A stretch of 64,000 nucleotides of DNA from Arenicola marina (taxonomy: Eukaryota > Annelida > Polychaeta > Arenicolidae): NCBI GenBank assembly GCA_964019135.1, contig OZ025265.1, positions 22,481,143-22,545,142 on the forward strand. The letters run 5' to 3'. The notes below the pieces were generated by a model. The model had not been told where the DNA came from. It was given only the letters and a program-made list of their open reading frames with translations, and made no database searches. Below are positions 21,581 through 31,104 of the stretch, in pieces. Position 1 is the first letter of the stretch; each line of letters opens with the position of its first letter. Position numbers and translations under genes: made by a program.

Positions 21581-22980
21581 TTTCTGCCAATAGTCAAATC
21601 AAGGTCAAGGTCATGTTAATTGAATTTGGACACACGGTCACATTTGTTTGCAAGTGGACCAAGAAATTTATCTTGGGACGAGCAAATGGGGTAGGACAAA
21701 ACATGACCCAGGACTGCAGTTCACTCTGCTTACCAACTGAGCTAGTGCTGCTTTATAGGTAAATTGACTACACAAACAGTGTTTCCTTTAATCGTGAAAA
21801 TAGAAATGATATATTTATGTCCTTAAAGTTGCACATTGAGCTCTTTCCCGCCAAAACTAACGAGGTCAAAATGAGGTCTTTGAATCGTCCAAAATTTCTT
21901 TTGTCTATATTCCACGCTTGCCAGACCGCCAAATGGAGTCTCCTAGCTTTACCCGTGAGATCAATTTACCAGAGGTTTTCAGCTTAGTTGTAAACGTCAT
22001 CAGTTTGTGTGCTTCGCCATGCTTTGTTATGTTTAATAGGTTTCTGAATTCATAGAACAGTCGAGTTTTGTGCAAATTTTGATATATATATCGCCTGGGC
22101 TTAGATTTGGCGGGAAACGCTCGACAAGCAGCTATAAATATAATAAGGTCCTTACATACAAATATGTATGGTGCAATACATAAAAAGGCATGTTGGCTTT
22201 CTTGTGTAATACGTAATCAATTGTTCGGTATTGCTGCCGTATTTGAAAATGAAGGGCTGCGACAACATGTCTATCGCCCTGCAAACCTTCTGTTTTTTAA
22301 CTATTATAACTAGTTGAGCCTTTTCCGTGAATTGTGTTTGAGAATGGGGGAGTATGGGAATTTCCTTTTCGGTGTCGAGTTCCGTAGAACCCGCCTGGAA
22401 CAGTAGTGCCATGTGGTGAAGGCATCAGCCATGCGTAACAACGACAAAAGTCTGCCCGCCACGCGTGCATGATTTTGAATGGCTGGTATACGGAATTAGG
22501 CAATGATTTGAAAATAAGCAAACCTCCCCCATTGTCCTTCATCACTTGAAGATAACTTCTGAACCACTTTGAGATTATTCCATACTGGACTTGTGTATCC
22601 TATGTGATGCTATAACCTGATAACAGTGTCAGCCTTTCAGACCCGGGATGTCTGAAGGTCAGTGTTTGCATCGTGTGTTTTTATAGTTTCTGTAAGAGTT
22701 ACATAAGTGGCACGCGCAGCGAGGTGGGGTCGCTTGCTGATAACCCATCCGTTTGGAAGTCGGTTGGCGCGCAGTCTGAATTTGTGAACTGTTTAGACAC
22801 TTCCAGACACTTTGTCATGAATGTCAGTGTCTATTTTAGATGCCGTTTTTAACCACACATTTTTGTCACTGTCTAATGTAGATGCCTTTTTAACCCACAA
22901 ATTCTGTCATTGTTCATTTTAGATGCCTTTTTAACCAAAAAATTCTTTCTCAATGACCACAAAATCGGGCCCTTTTCTCT
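21581..22980. other. Upstream region of synthetase gene A
   Basis: This should contain the promoter and 5' UTR of the minus-strand synthetase gene, but no TATA box or other core element stands out. The part from about 22,315 to 23,150 is missing from unit B, where an AT-rich 45-bp stretch takes its place (about 50,303..50,347). No coding signal is seen. Confidence 0.45.
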
Positions 22981-22994
22981 CGCTCTCCAGTTGC

Positions 22995-23455
22995 TCTCTA
23001 TCGCCGGGGCGGCACACACCCACCACTGTACTAATGTAGTGCCCATCCGGGCCTATATCATGCAAAACCAGCCCAACTGCACTGTCAGCGCTACCCATCG
23101 AATGAATGAGGACAAACATCTGTAAGTGCATTTTTACCCCTCAATCCGTAGTGCTGGTGACCTGTACGATACAAAACCAGCACACCTTATAGCGCCACCT
23201 ATCGAATGAATGAACACAAAGATCTTCAAGCTTAGTTTTATCCCCCAAGTCGTGCTACTCGTGACCTATATCATGCAAAACGAGTGCAACTGTCAGCACT
23301 ATCTGATGAATGAACGCCTAAATCTCTAAGTGCACTTTGAGCGGGAGTTTGACCCCGCAAGCCGTAGTGCTGGTGACCTATATCATACAAAACAAGTAGG
23401 CCTAGGCCTACAACTGTCAACGCCATGTATCGAATGAACGAACGATAACATGTCT
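22995..23455. repeat. About 110-bp degenerate tandem repeat, unit A
   Basis: About four imperfect units share ATCGAATGAATGA, TCATGCAAAACCAG-like and TAGTGCTGGTGACC text. Unit B retains about three (50,347..50,660). It is non-coding. Confidence 0.7.
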
Positions 23456-23481
23456 AAAGAGCGCAGTTTTACCAAAGATTA

Positions 23482-23664
23482 CAGGGGCGGATCCAGGGGG
23501 GGAGGGCAACCCGACCCCGTCCCCCCCCCTTTTAGGGCTGAAACTTATAAAATTTATACCACTTACCATATGAAAGCCAAAACCGCCCCCCCCCCCTATC
23601 CAGTATATCTGGATCCGACCCTGGAAACGGCCCTCCCTATCCAGATTTTTTGGATCCGCCCCTG
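23482..23664. mobile_element. MITE with CAGGGGCGGATCC ends, locus 1 unit A
   Basis: The terminal inverted repeats are CAGGGGCGGATCCA and GGATCCGCCCCTG. The interior has C- and G-homopolymer runs and a second inverted pair (CCCTATCCAG...GGATCC). The flanks GATTA and GACTA (GATTA and GATTA in unit B) suggest a 5-bp target duplication. It has no coding capacity. Confidence 0.75.
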
Positions 23665-24530
23665 GACTATGCAAGGTAGGCCTACTGTAAGCAAGGTACT
23701 TGTATTAGTACGAGCGGCGGTACCCGCTGTACTTACTCTGAGCGCAGTTATGCGCAGCCCGCCACCTCGCTTGAGGTATTTATAATACATAACACAGCCT
23801 GCGACAGACATGGCCCAAACAAATTCACGGCACACTTACCCTGGGAGTTTGTTTGTCAACCGGTCGTAAAGTTGTTATCGTCGCATGAAATTTTCGGCTT
23901 CTGAGCTTTTTTCGATGATATCCAGGTCTGTGGGTGACAAGCGTGTCTAGGTGGGCAGCTGACCTTTACTGTTAACTGAGGCGCCGATCGACACTGTCTT
24001 GTCACTGACGTCCGATGAAGTAGGTCGTAGGTTGTATTACATGTTGGAGAGCTGCCGGGGGTGTCGAGGGGGGGGGGGGGGGAGTTACTCGCCATATTAT
24101 ATAAGCCTATAGGCCTGTAGTATTTTTGTTCTTTTGGAAAGGAGGGGTGGGGGGGGGGGGTAACTGGCAGGTACTAGCCATATTATATATATATAGATGC
24201 ATTTTTTTTTCTTTTACAATGTGTGGGGCGGGGGGGGGGAGGGGGGGGGGTTACTATAGTCGCCACGGAAACTCTCCGGACAATGACATTTTCTAATTAT
24301 TTGTTTACTGTACGAGTTGAGGACGAAATCTATGCATTTTCCTTACCTAAGGACTGAGGCAAGTCTGAACAATCGATCTGTAGTTCGATTCCTATCCTCT
24401 CAATACATGACCTGCCATGCTATTTAAAAGAGCAGACGATGTTGTTTTTTATCGTTCTCTCGTCAGTCGTGCAACGGTAAAGGTCATCCAACTGCCACCT
24501 GATTGGTTCAAAATCTAGGTCAGGTTGGCA
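23665..24530. other. Homopolymer-rich intergenic DNA, unit A
   Basis: Long G runs occur near 24,068..24,082, 24,148..24,160 and 24,226..24,250. Their lengths differ in unit B. I see no gene here. Confidence 0.5.
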
Positions 24531-24910
24531 AAGTCCATCGCGTCATTTGACGAGGGTACCGAGGTTGAATGCAATGGTCAGGGGGGTAGTGGTTGATCTG
24601 CTCTACCCACATTTGCAGAAGGCGTTTGCTTTGACTCCAAGTTTAGCCTCAATTGATAATATATTGATTTCAAGTTCACTCTGGGTCACTTTAGGTATGC
24701 GTCGATGCTTAAAAACAGAGTTAATTATAAAACGCTACAAAGGAATTCAAACCCATGACCCCTTACATATAATGACCCAAAAGAACGGAAATAACACCGG
24801 GATGGTCGCATAGGCATGTGCCGTGACTGAGAGTAACCCCCCTCCCCTGCCCGCGGCGCAAGGGCACAACATCAAGTTTGTCATATTACAGGCTCACGGT
24901 GTGTCCAATA

Positions 24911-25258
24911 GGGTCTGTAAGTGACGTCACAGACAGCGCGCGTTCACCTCCAGCGAATCCGGTTTTGGGTACATGCCACTTCACCGCCCCATATACATAA
25001 CACGGGGAGCTCTTTGTAATTGCGTGAAACGCACAAAAAAACCAGCGTCGTTCGATTTAAAACTAGTATGGTATGGAGGTACAGCCCCAAACATTTACTC
25101 CACATGGTTTTCAACTCTAACAGTGCATTCATATCCAAAACATCACCGAGTCTAGTTTGACGCCCATAGTAAAGTATAGGGACCCGCTGACTCGTTGTAC
25201 CCAGAATGGTTGTTTCTAGAGGTGAGCGCGCGCTGTCTGTGACGTCACTTACATACCT
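24911..25258. mobile_element. MITE present only in unit A (about 348 bp)
   Basis: Long inverted termini share GTAAGTGACGTCACAGACAG and then GCGCGCG. Unit B has CCAATGTGGACC at the matching place (about 52,171), with none of this DNA. The flanks allow a 2-bp target duplication, TA or AT. The TA reading would suggest a Tc1/mariner-type element but requires a 2-bp loss in unit B. There is no transposase. Confidence 0.8.
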
Positions 25259-25521
25259 TATGTGGACCCAACGCTATGGAAGGCCGTTTGGAGATTAAAT
25301 TCCCGAAAGAGAAATCTGTGCCAGCTAATATTGATGAAACGTGACGATTTGGTGTAGTTTTGTTGTATATCCTGGCGGCGTGGTCCTCATTAGAATAGGT
25401 ATGAGCTAACGTTTACATGCGTTTGATGAAATCAAGAATTAAATGTCTAAATGGCGCGTCATATGATTGCAAATGTGGTTGTTGTCAGTCAGGCGTAGTG
25501 ACACCAGAAGTAGGTCAGAGG

Positions 25522-25796
25522 CATGGTTGGATGGCTGTATATTCAGGACACTTTAACCACTTTTTGTCATATCGCGTCAATGGGAGAAGGAAAGGAGAGT
25601 GGAGCCATGTCTCCGGGGATAACCCCATACTCTTTGCGAAGAAAGACATTGGATCTTTATCCTGCCCGTTTGGAGGTAGACCTTCCCACATACACGGCCA
25701 CATCGGGGCTCGAACCACCGATCCACGTGCCGTTAGGCTCTCAGGTGACCAGAACACTCAATGCGAGCGCTCTAACCCGCTGAGCTACCGGGCCTG
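25522..25796 (-). mobile_element. tRNA-derived SINE, near full length, unit A
   Basis: Read on the minus strand, the head starts CCCGGTAGCTCAGCGGGTTA, with an A box (TAGCTCAGCGGG) and a perfect-looking B box (GGTTCGAGCCCC). An unrelated body follows and ends at TCCTGAATATACAGCCATCC. The head looks like a tRNA, but it lacks a foldable anticodon arm and acceptor complement, so it is not a tRNA gene. Other fragments of the family lie at 5,860, 8,070 and 17,731 and in unit B. Confidence 0.8.
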
Positions 25797-25799
25797 CCC

Positions 25800-26355
25800 C
25801 AGCTGGCCCCTGTAATTATTAGTTACATGAATATGGAGTCATTGAACAAGCCTATTAATACACAAAAACTGTTGCTCCAAGCTGATCATGATATGCACCA
25901 TTACCCAAAGCCATGACTACAATATCTTATAATATTGATGCTAAAATGTGCTTATGACGATATTGCACCATTGGTGGAAACCGTTATTATGTAAAACAAC
26001 TATATGTTGATGATTTATGGACACTACTACCATCGATATTCAATAAGTTAGTAGAATACTGCTTTAACTTCGCACTGTGGCTGCTGTTGCAAGAAAACTG
26101 CAACTTATACGAGAGATATATTGATTTCTCAGTTCTGTAGGGTAATACCAAAGGAAGGATTGGTCAACCAATAAAATTGAGTAATCGTTAAATTGTGCAC
26201 AAAAAAGATAAGGAAATAAAAGTTCCATAAATAGTCCCGAAAAATTATTTCACAATATATTCATATTTAAAATAATTCTTTAAATATGCTTGAAAATATT
26301 TACTCCTGTAAATATTGTGTTTAAACAAAGAACTGAGATGGTCTTAGTGGCTTCA
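25800..26355. other. AT-rich DNA, nothing recognised (unit A)
   Basis: This contains no open frame of note and no repeat that I can place. It is almost identical to 52,735..53,268 in unit B. Confidence 0.5.
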
Positions 26356-26357
26356 CT

Positions 26358-26527
26358 GATATACGACCACGGTACGCCTACCCCGTAGTGGTCGTATATT
26401 TAGACCCCTTTCTGCGACCGCGTACGATTTGCGACCACGTCGTGCAACCGATGTATGGAGGGCGTATCGTATACGGCCACGATACGACCGACGTATATTT
26501 TACGACCGCTTGGTGCAACCGGCCCCA
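26358..26527. repeat. Foldback element built on CGACCAC motifs, unit A
   Basis: TATACGACCAC and GTGGTCGTATA form a short hairpin. The outer sequence CCGGTTGCACCAAGCGGTCG is echoed inside as CGGTTGCACGACGTGGTCGC. It looks like a small non-autonomous element with nested inverted repeats; the family is unknown. The unit B copy is about 53,270..53,440. Confidence 0.5.
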
Positions 26528-26999
26528 GGCCATGAGTGGAGGACGTAAAAAATAAGCCACGCCGCACTGTAGGCTAAATTTAGACCAAGCACCCACAGTG
26601 GGACGGGGGGGAGGGGGGGGGGCGTGACCGATTGCCCGGAGTGATACCCTAATTTGAAGCGTGAAGCGCCCCCCCCCCCCCCCGCCACCACTCATTCTCA
26701 TTTTAGGAGCGTGGGAAGGGGAGAAGGGGGGCGGTCCTTTTATAACCCCCCCCCTACCCTGCATCATCATTTTGTGAAGACCCTCCCCCCTCTTCCTTAT
26801 CCGTTCGTCTCTTTTTTTTGCTATGATTTCGTAGGTCGATATTATCATTGATGATACGTATCAGGCGCCAGACTTGCCACTCTTAAGCCTGCTGTTTACC
26901 AGTCTTTGGTCCGCCTTTTGCCACTCTTTGGTGCGCGTATTCAGCTACAGAAAAAAAACGTGATTGGTATTTTCATATGATTACGTTAACCTTAACATA

Positions 27000-27187
27000 C
27001 AGGGGCGGATCCAGAAAATCTGGATAGGGAGGGCCGGTTTCAGGGTCCGAACCAAATATGCTGGATAGGGGGGGTGGGGGGGGGGGGGCGGTTTTGGCTT
27101 TCCTATGTTAAATGATATAAATGATATAAATTTCCGCCCTAAAAGGGGGGTGGGGGGGTCGCTCCCCACCCGCAGGATCTGCCCCTG
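27000..27187. mobile_element. MITE with CAGGGGCGGATCC ends, locus 2 unit A
   Basis: The termini are CAGGGGCGGATCCAG and GGATCTGCCCCTG, and the flanks ACATA and ACGTA are again consistent with a 5-bp target duplication. It is the same family as 23,482..23,664 but inserted elsewhere. It is also present in unit B at 53,912..54,109. Confidence 0.75.
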
Positions 27188-27394
27188 ACGTACCCATGAT
27201 AATAACATTATATTTCTCACATTATATTATAATATTCGCGAAGCGTCCGCGCTTCACGAGGTAGGCATTTATTAGCTTTCAGAGAATAGACCGTTCCAGG
27301 GGAAATTCTGGCAAGCGCGTGTTTCGGGTGAACTCGAGCTCGCTCTTAACCTGAAAATCAGACGTTAATGCCATGAGACAGTCTGAACGATCGA

Positions 27395-27600
27395 CATTAA
27401 CATTTTTGAAAGGGTACAAGGTGTTTTGGCTGTATTTCGTTATTTATATGTTTTATTCTTGAGAATTATAATGATGCCACAAACTACAGCTAACAGTTTT
27501 TGAAGAATCTTGAAATTTTTCCCCCGGCCGACATCAGCGGTAAAAGCGGGCTTGCTTAGCGCCACATTGCGGGGAGCTTGCAAAGCTAATTCATCATCGG
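27395..27600. repeat. Dispersed repeat (GAAAGGGTACAAG family), locus 2 in unit A
   Basis: This matches 7,170..7,330 and the longer 34,880..35,080, sharing CCCGGCCGACATCAGCGGTA and a following GCGCCAC-TGCGGGGAG stretch. It is probably a decayed transposable element. Confidence 0.55.
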
Positions 27601-28857
27601 TATTACACTGGAGAGGTAAGTGTCGCCGTTCCGCTGGTGTAGTAGACGAACTGAAATACGACCGTGCATTAGCCACTAGAGAAAATATACTTTTTTATGG
27701 TGCTTGTGAGTGATATTTGCCATAGCTTGGCCTATTGGCAAGCATACCTGGACAGGCACACACACAGGTTCAGGTTACGCCTCATAGGGCTATACAGTTC
27801 TCGCGATCGGGCCGCGAGACTTCAGTCTTGGGGGCAAATAAACACACGTGCTCCATGTTGAAGTATAGGCCTCTATAAGTCAATTGCTTTCCAGGTTTAT
27901 TCTAAAGACTTGGAAGGTATACGTTAAATATTTGGAGGCGATGAAGCGCAGAACTTTGGGAATATACAAGGAAAAATCTCCTCTTCAAAACACTCGAAAG
28001 CTAAAAAAAGCGTTGTAAATTTGGCCCTGCACCCGGGCTTTCGCGAGTTCTCCAAACAGCGAGTGACGTCACAGAGTTTCACGTGCCTCCGCGGTAACAA
28101 AAATGGCGAGAGCAAGTGGTGACATGTACAGCTTAAAAAACTAATAACACGGCCGTGAAAACCCTACTTAAAGCATGCACGCCGGCATGGGCCACATCTG
28201 AAGGGATATATGGCTGATCCATCATAAAGTCATGTGGGTATCTAGCTTTGTAGCATGGTATGACCTAAGTAGTGCAAAAATAACCTTTTCTCTATTCATC
28301 TAGTGGGACCAGCATCTGTGTCAATATTTTGGTTGCAATTTGTTTATGTTAGTTTATTGATTTGTACAATGTTGACAGAACATTCGTATTGAGCATGCCG
28401 ATTATTTCTTTTCGTTCTGGGATCGATTACGACGGATACAATATCTACAGTTTCTATTTGTGATACAGTGTGGCGACATCTGGAGACAGGAAGTACGACA
28501 GCCAAGCCTGGAATTACGCAGCGTTGCGCCCCTCAATGCCCCAAATTAGCCAAACGAAACGTACTAGATCCAATACTAATGATTCCGTGGCAACAAATAT
28601 GTCATTAATCGAGGGACACCACCACACTGGGTGGATGCTCTAACGAGAAGGAACGGCTGCTTCTGCGTCAGTTACCAAGGAAACAGACACAAGATCAAAC
28701 CCGCCGTTGTGTTACCCACAAACTGGGAACATTTTTCTTTTCGTTAGACTTACTTATGCAGCAATTTTCGCCTAAAAAAGATTATGGACTTTTAGACTGT
28801 TTTACTTTCCTAATAATTTGAAAATATATTTGCATTCTCATATCTATGTTTATGTTT
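27601..28857. other. Unit A segment before the 37-bp array; no gene recognised
   Basis: A TGACGTCA element and an ATG (AACAAAAATGGCGAGAGC, about 28,095..28,112) resemble a promoter and start, but no protein follows. About 2.2 kb present in unit B (55,041..57,238) is missing after the AAGTG at 28,114..28,118. The remainder (28,119..28,857) matches 57,239..57,974. Confidence 0.45.
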
Positions 28858-28976
28858 ATCGTCCGTGTCATCGTCCGTGTCATCGACTGACATATCGACG
28901 CCATTTATCGTCCGTGTCATCGACTGACATATGGACGTCATTTATCGTTGGTGGAATCGTTCGTGTCATCGACTGA
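28858..28976. repeat. 37-bp minisatellite remnant and deletion junction, unit A
   Basis: About three units of the 37-bp repeat (core GTGTCATCGACTGACATAT) are found here. In the complete locus (57,975..58,330) this repeat runs into the 3' end of the IkB-like gene. At 28,976/28,977 the repeat joins intron sequence directly (GACTGA|GCGTTTG), so the whole coding exon is missing. Confidence 0.85.
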
Positions 28977-29330
28977 GCGTTTGATATTGATATAGTTTAT
29001 GGCTATCCATGAATGCCTGATCATATATTGCAGTGAGCGCACAGTACAACTGATAAACATATCATTACTTACCCAAAGCGTGCCTCAAATGGACATAAAC
29101 TGCACCCCAATGACAGACTGTAGAATTTCCGCCTGCAGTATCTTCCTGGGAAGACAACCATACAATATATCAGTAATATTGTAAGCTCCGCACATATTAT
29201 GGCAATAAGGAGCGCCCTCTGTCGGTGGTACGCCCTTCAGCAAGGCGTTATTACGTTGTGTATTCCCGGCATAAAAAGACAATGTGAAACTTGTGAAATC
29301 CCACGGAAAGCCCCACGTCAGCAATCCGAC
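28977..29330 (-). pseudogene. Orphan IkB-like promoter and first exon, remnant B1
   Basis: This holds the distal part of intron 1, the first exon with an intact donor (GTAAGT, exon end 29,073) and the promoter region, but no coding exon follows because of the deletion at 28,976. The first kappaB-like decamer is altered (GTGAAATCCC, 29,293..29,302). The second (GGAAAGCCCC on the plus strand, 29,305..29,314) is kept. Any transcript from here would not encode IkB. Confidence 0.7.
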
Positions 29331-29359
29331 TTACCGCTGAGCGTTTCACAGCGCCATAG

Positions 29360-29943
29360 CCTGGGAGACCGACCTTCCCCCCCAGCTGCACTATAACACT
29401 CTGAGCTCCTGGGAGACCGACCTTCCCCCCCAGCTGGACTGTAACACTCTGACCTCTTGGGAGACCGACCAGCCAACCAGCTGGATTGTAACACTCTGAC
29501 CTCCTGGGAGACCGACCAGCCAACCAGCTGGACTGTAACACTCTGACCTCCTGGGAGACCGACCAGCCAACCAGCTGGCCTGTAACACTCTGACCTCCTG
29601 GGAGACCGACCAGCCAACCCGCTGGACTGAAACACTCTGAGCTCCTGGGAGACCGGCCAGCCAACCAGCTGGACTGTAACACTCTGACCGCCTGGGAGAC
29701 CGACCAGCCAACCAGCTGGACTGTAACACTCTGACCTCCTGGGAGACCGACCAGCCAACCAGCTGGACTGTAACACTCTGTCCTCCTGGGAGACCGACCA
29801 GCCAACCAGCTGGACTGTAACACTCTGACCTCCTGGGAGACCGACCAGCCAACCAGCTGGACTGTAACACTCTGACCTCCTGGGAGACCGACCAGCCAAC
29901 CAGCTGGACTGTAACACTCTGACCTCCTGGGAGACCGACCAGC
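29360..29943. repeat. 47-bp minisatellite array B1
   Basis: About 12 units of the same 47-bp repeat as 2,150..4,645 start with two promoter-proximal CCCCCCC variant units. The array breaks off at 29,943 into sequence matching the IkB 5' intron (compare 1,485 onward). Confidence 0.95.
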
Positions 29944-30719
29944 CGATATAACGATATAACGTAAAAGAGAAGAAATAAATGAAACGAAAGCCAACTTGTC
30001 AACGCAATTGTTTAAACCATAACATGAATGCGATTTAGATATTCTTATTATTTTGTGGACCAGTATTTTATATTACTTATCACGATTAAATCCCCCATGT
30101 TAATGATGATCAAATGCATTGAACTCTTACAGCGGAACACATATACTTATACATATATATTGCATCTTCCATTCAACCATCGCTGTCAACTAAAACCTCA
30201 CTTAACATTGTCATCAATGCTATCACCAGTCATTACCACCACCATCACCATCCCCACCACGACCACCATACCCACCATACCCACCATCACCATCACCACC
30301 AGTATCACCATCGTCACCATAACTATCGCCATCACCATCACCATCAGCATATTAACACCAGTACCCCATTATCATCCCACCATCATCACCACCGTCACCA
30401 TTATCGCTGCCTCCCCCAACATGACTCCCATCACCATCACCACCGTCTTCACCATCAACCCCATGGTACCAGATGAACTAATCTGATTATCATGGTAATA
30501 ATTAGGAGTTGCTTATAATGAATATTATTACCATTTATCACACTCAGCTGAAAAACATAATGGCAAATCGGGTGTTTTTGCAGTTTCTGCCATAATCCCT
30601 ATTATCGCTCACACAAGAAAGATCATATCCCTATTATATATGCTTGACCCAAGCATATGCGCTTGAGCGATAATAGGGATCAGGTCAGAAACTGCTGGAT
30701 CACCGCAAATCGAAACTTT
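29944..30719. other. Duplicated 5'-intron segment with CAT/CAC microsatellite
   Basis: 29,944..30,105 matches 1,485..1,635 of the IkB 5' intron. About 30,229..30,480 is a degenerate (CAC/CAT)n tract. 30,580..30,695 is a more complete copy of the palindromic foldback element, with both outer arms (GCAGTTTCTG and CAGAAACTGC). The 30,110..30,590 stretch is absent from copies A and C. Confidence 0.7.
30580..30695. repeat. Palindromic foldback element, fullest copy
   Basis: The nested arms are GCAGTTTCTG...ATCCCTATTATCGCTCA on the left and TGAGCGATAATAGGGAT...CAGAAACTGC on the right, with an inner palindrome ATGCTTG-ACC-CAAGCAT. This copy defines the extent of the element seen truncated at 1,635, 60,060, 16,016 and 43,844. 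Confidence 0.75.
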
Positions 30720-31080
30720 TTGTCAGCGTTTGATATTGATATAGTTTATGGCTATCCATGAATGCCTGATCATATATTGCAGTGAACGCACAGTACAGCT
30801 GATAAACATATCATTACTTACCCAAGGCGTGCCTCAAATGGACATAAACTGCACCCCAATGACAGACTAGAATTTCCGCCTGCAGTATCTTCCTGGGAAG
30901 ACAACCATACAATATATCAGTAATATTGTAAGCTCCGCACATATTATGGCAATAAGGAGCGCCCTCTGTCGGTGGTACGCACTTCAGCGAGGCGTTATTA
31001 CGTTGTGTATTCCCGGCATAAAAAGACAATGTGAAACTTGGGAAATCCCACGGAAAGCCCCACGTCAGCAATCCGACTTA
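30720..31080 (-). pseudogene. Orphan IkB-like promoter and first exon, remnant B2
   Basis: This is a second copy of distal intron 1, the first exon (donor intact, exon end 30,822) and the promoter. Both kappaB-like sites are intact: GGGAAATCCC at 31,040..31,049 and GGAAAGCCCC (plus strand) at 31,052..31,061. No coding exon follows downstream on the minus strand before the 29.9-kb array, so it is a promoter without its gene. Confidence 0.7.
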
Positions 31081-31104
31081 CCGCTGAGCGTTTCACAGCG
31101 CCAT

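Noticed and set aside
24547-24813. An 88-codon plus-strand frame shared with unit B (51,753..52,058)
   Set aside because: No domain is recognised. The two copies differ in their 3' part because about 60 bp is present only in unit B, and the region is repeat-rich. It is probably a transposable-element remnant or chance.
25740-25796. tRNA-like sequence with good A and B boxes
   Set aside because: It is the head of a SINE: the spacing is right for polymerase III boxes, but the full cloverleaf and acceptor pairing are not present and a non-tRNA body follows.
28095-28130. A promoter-like TGACGTCA plus ATGGCGAGAGC start, also at 54,985..55,110
   Set aside because: In neither unit does a protein of recognisable family follow; the longest reading is 27 codons in unit B. 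It is kept only as a remark in the region entries.
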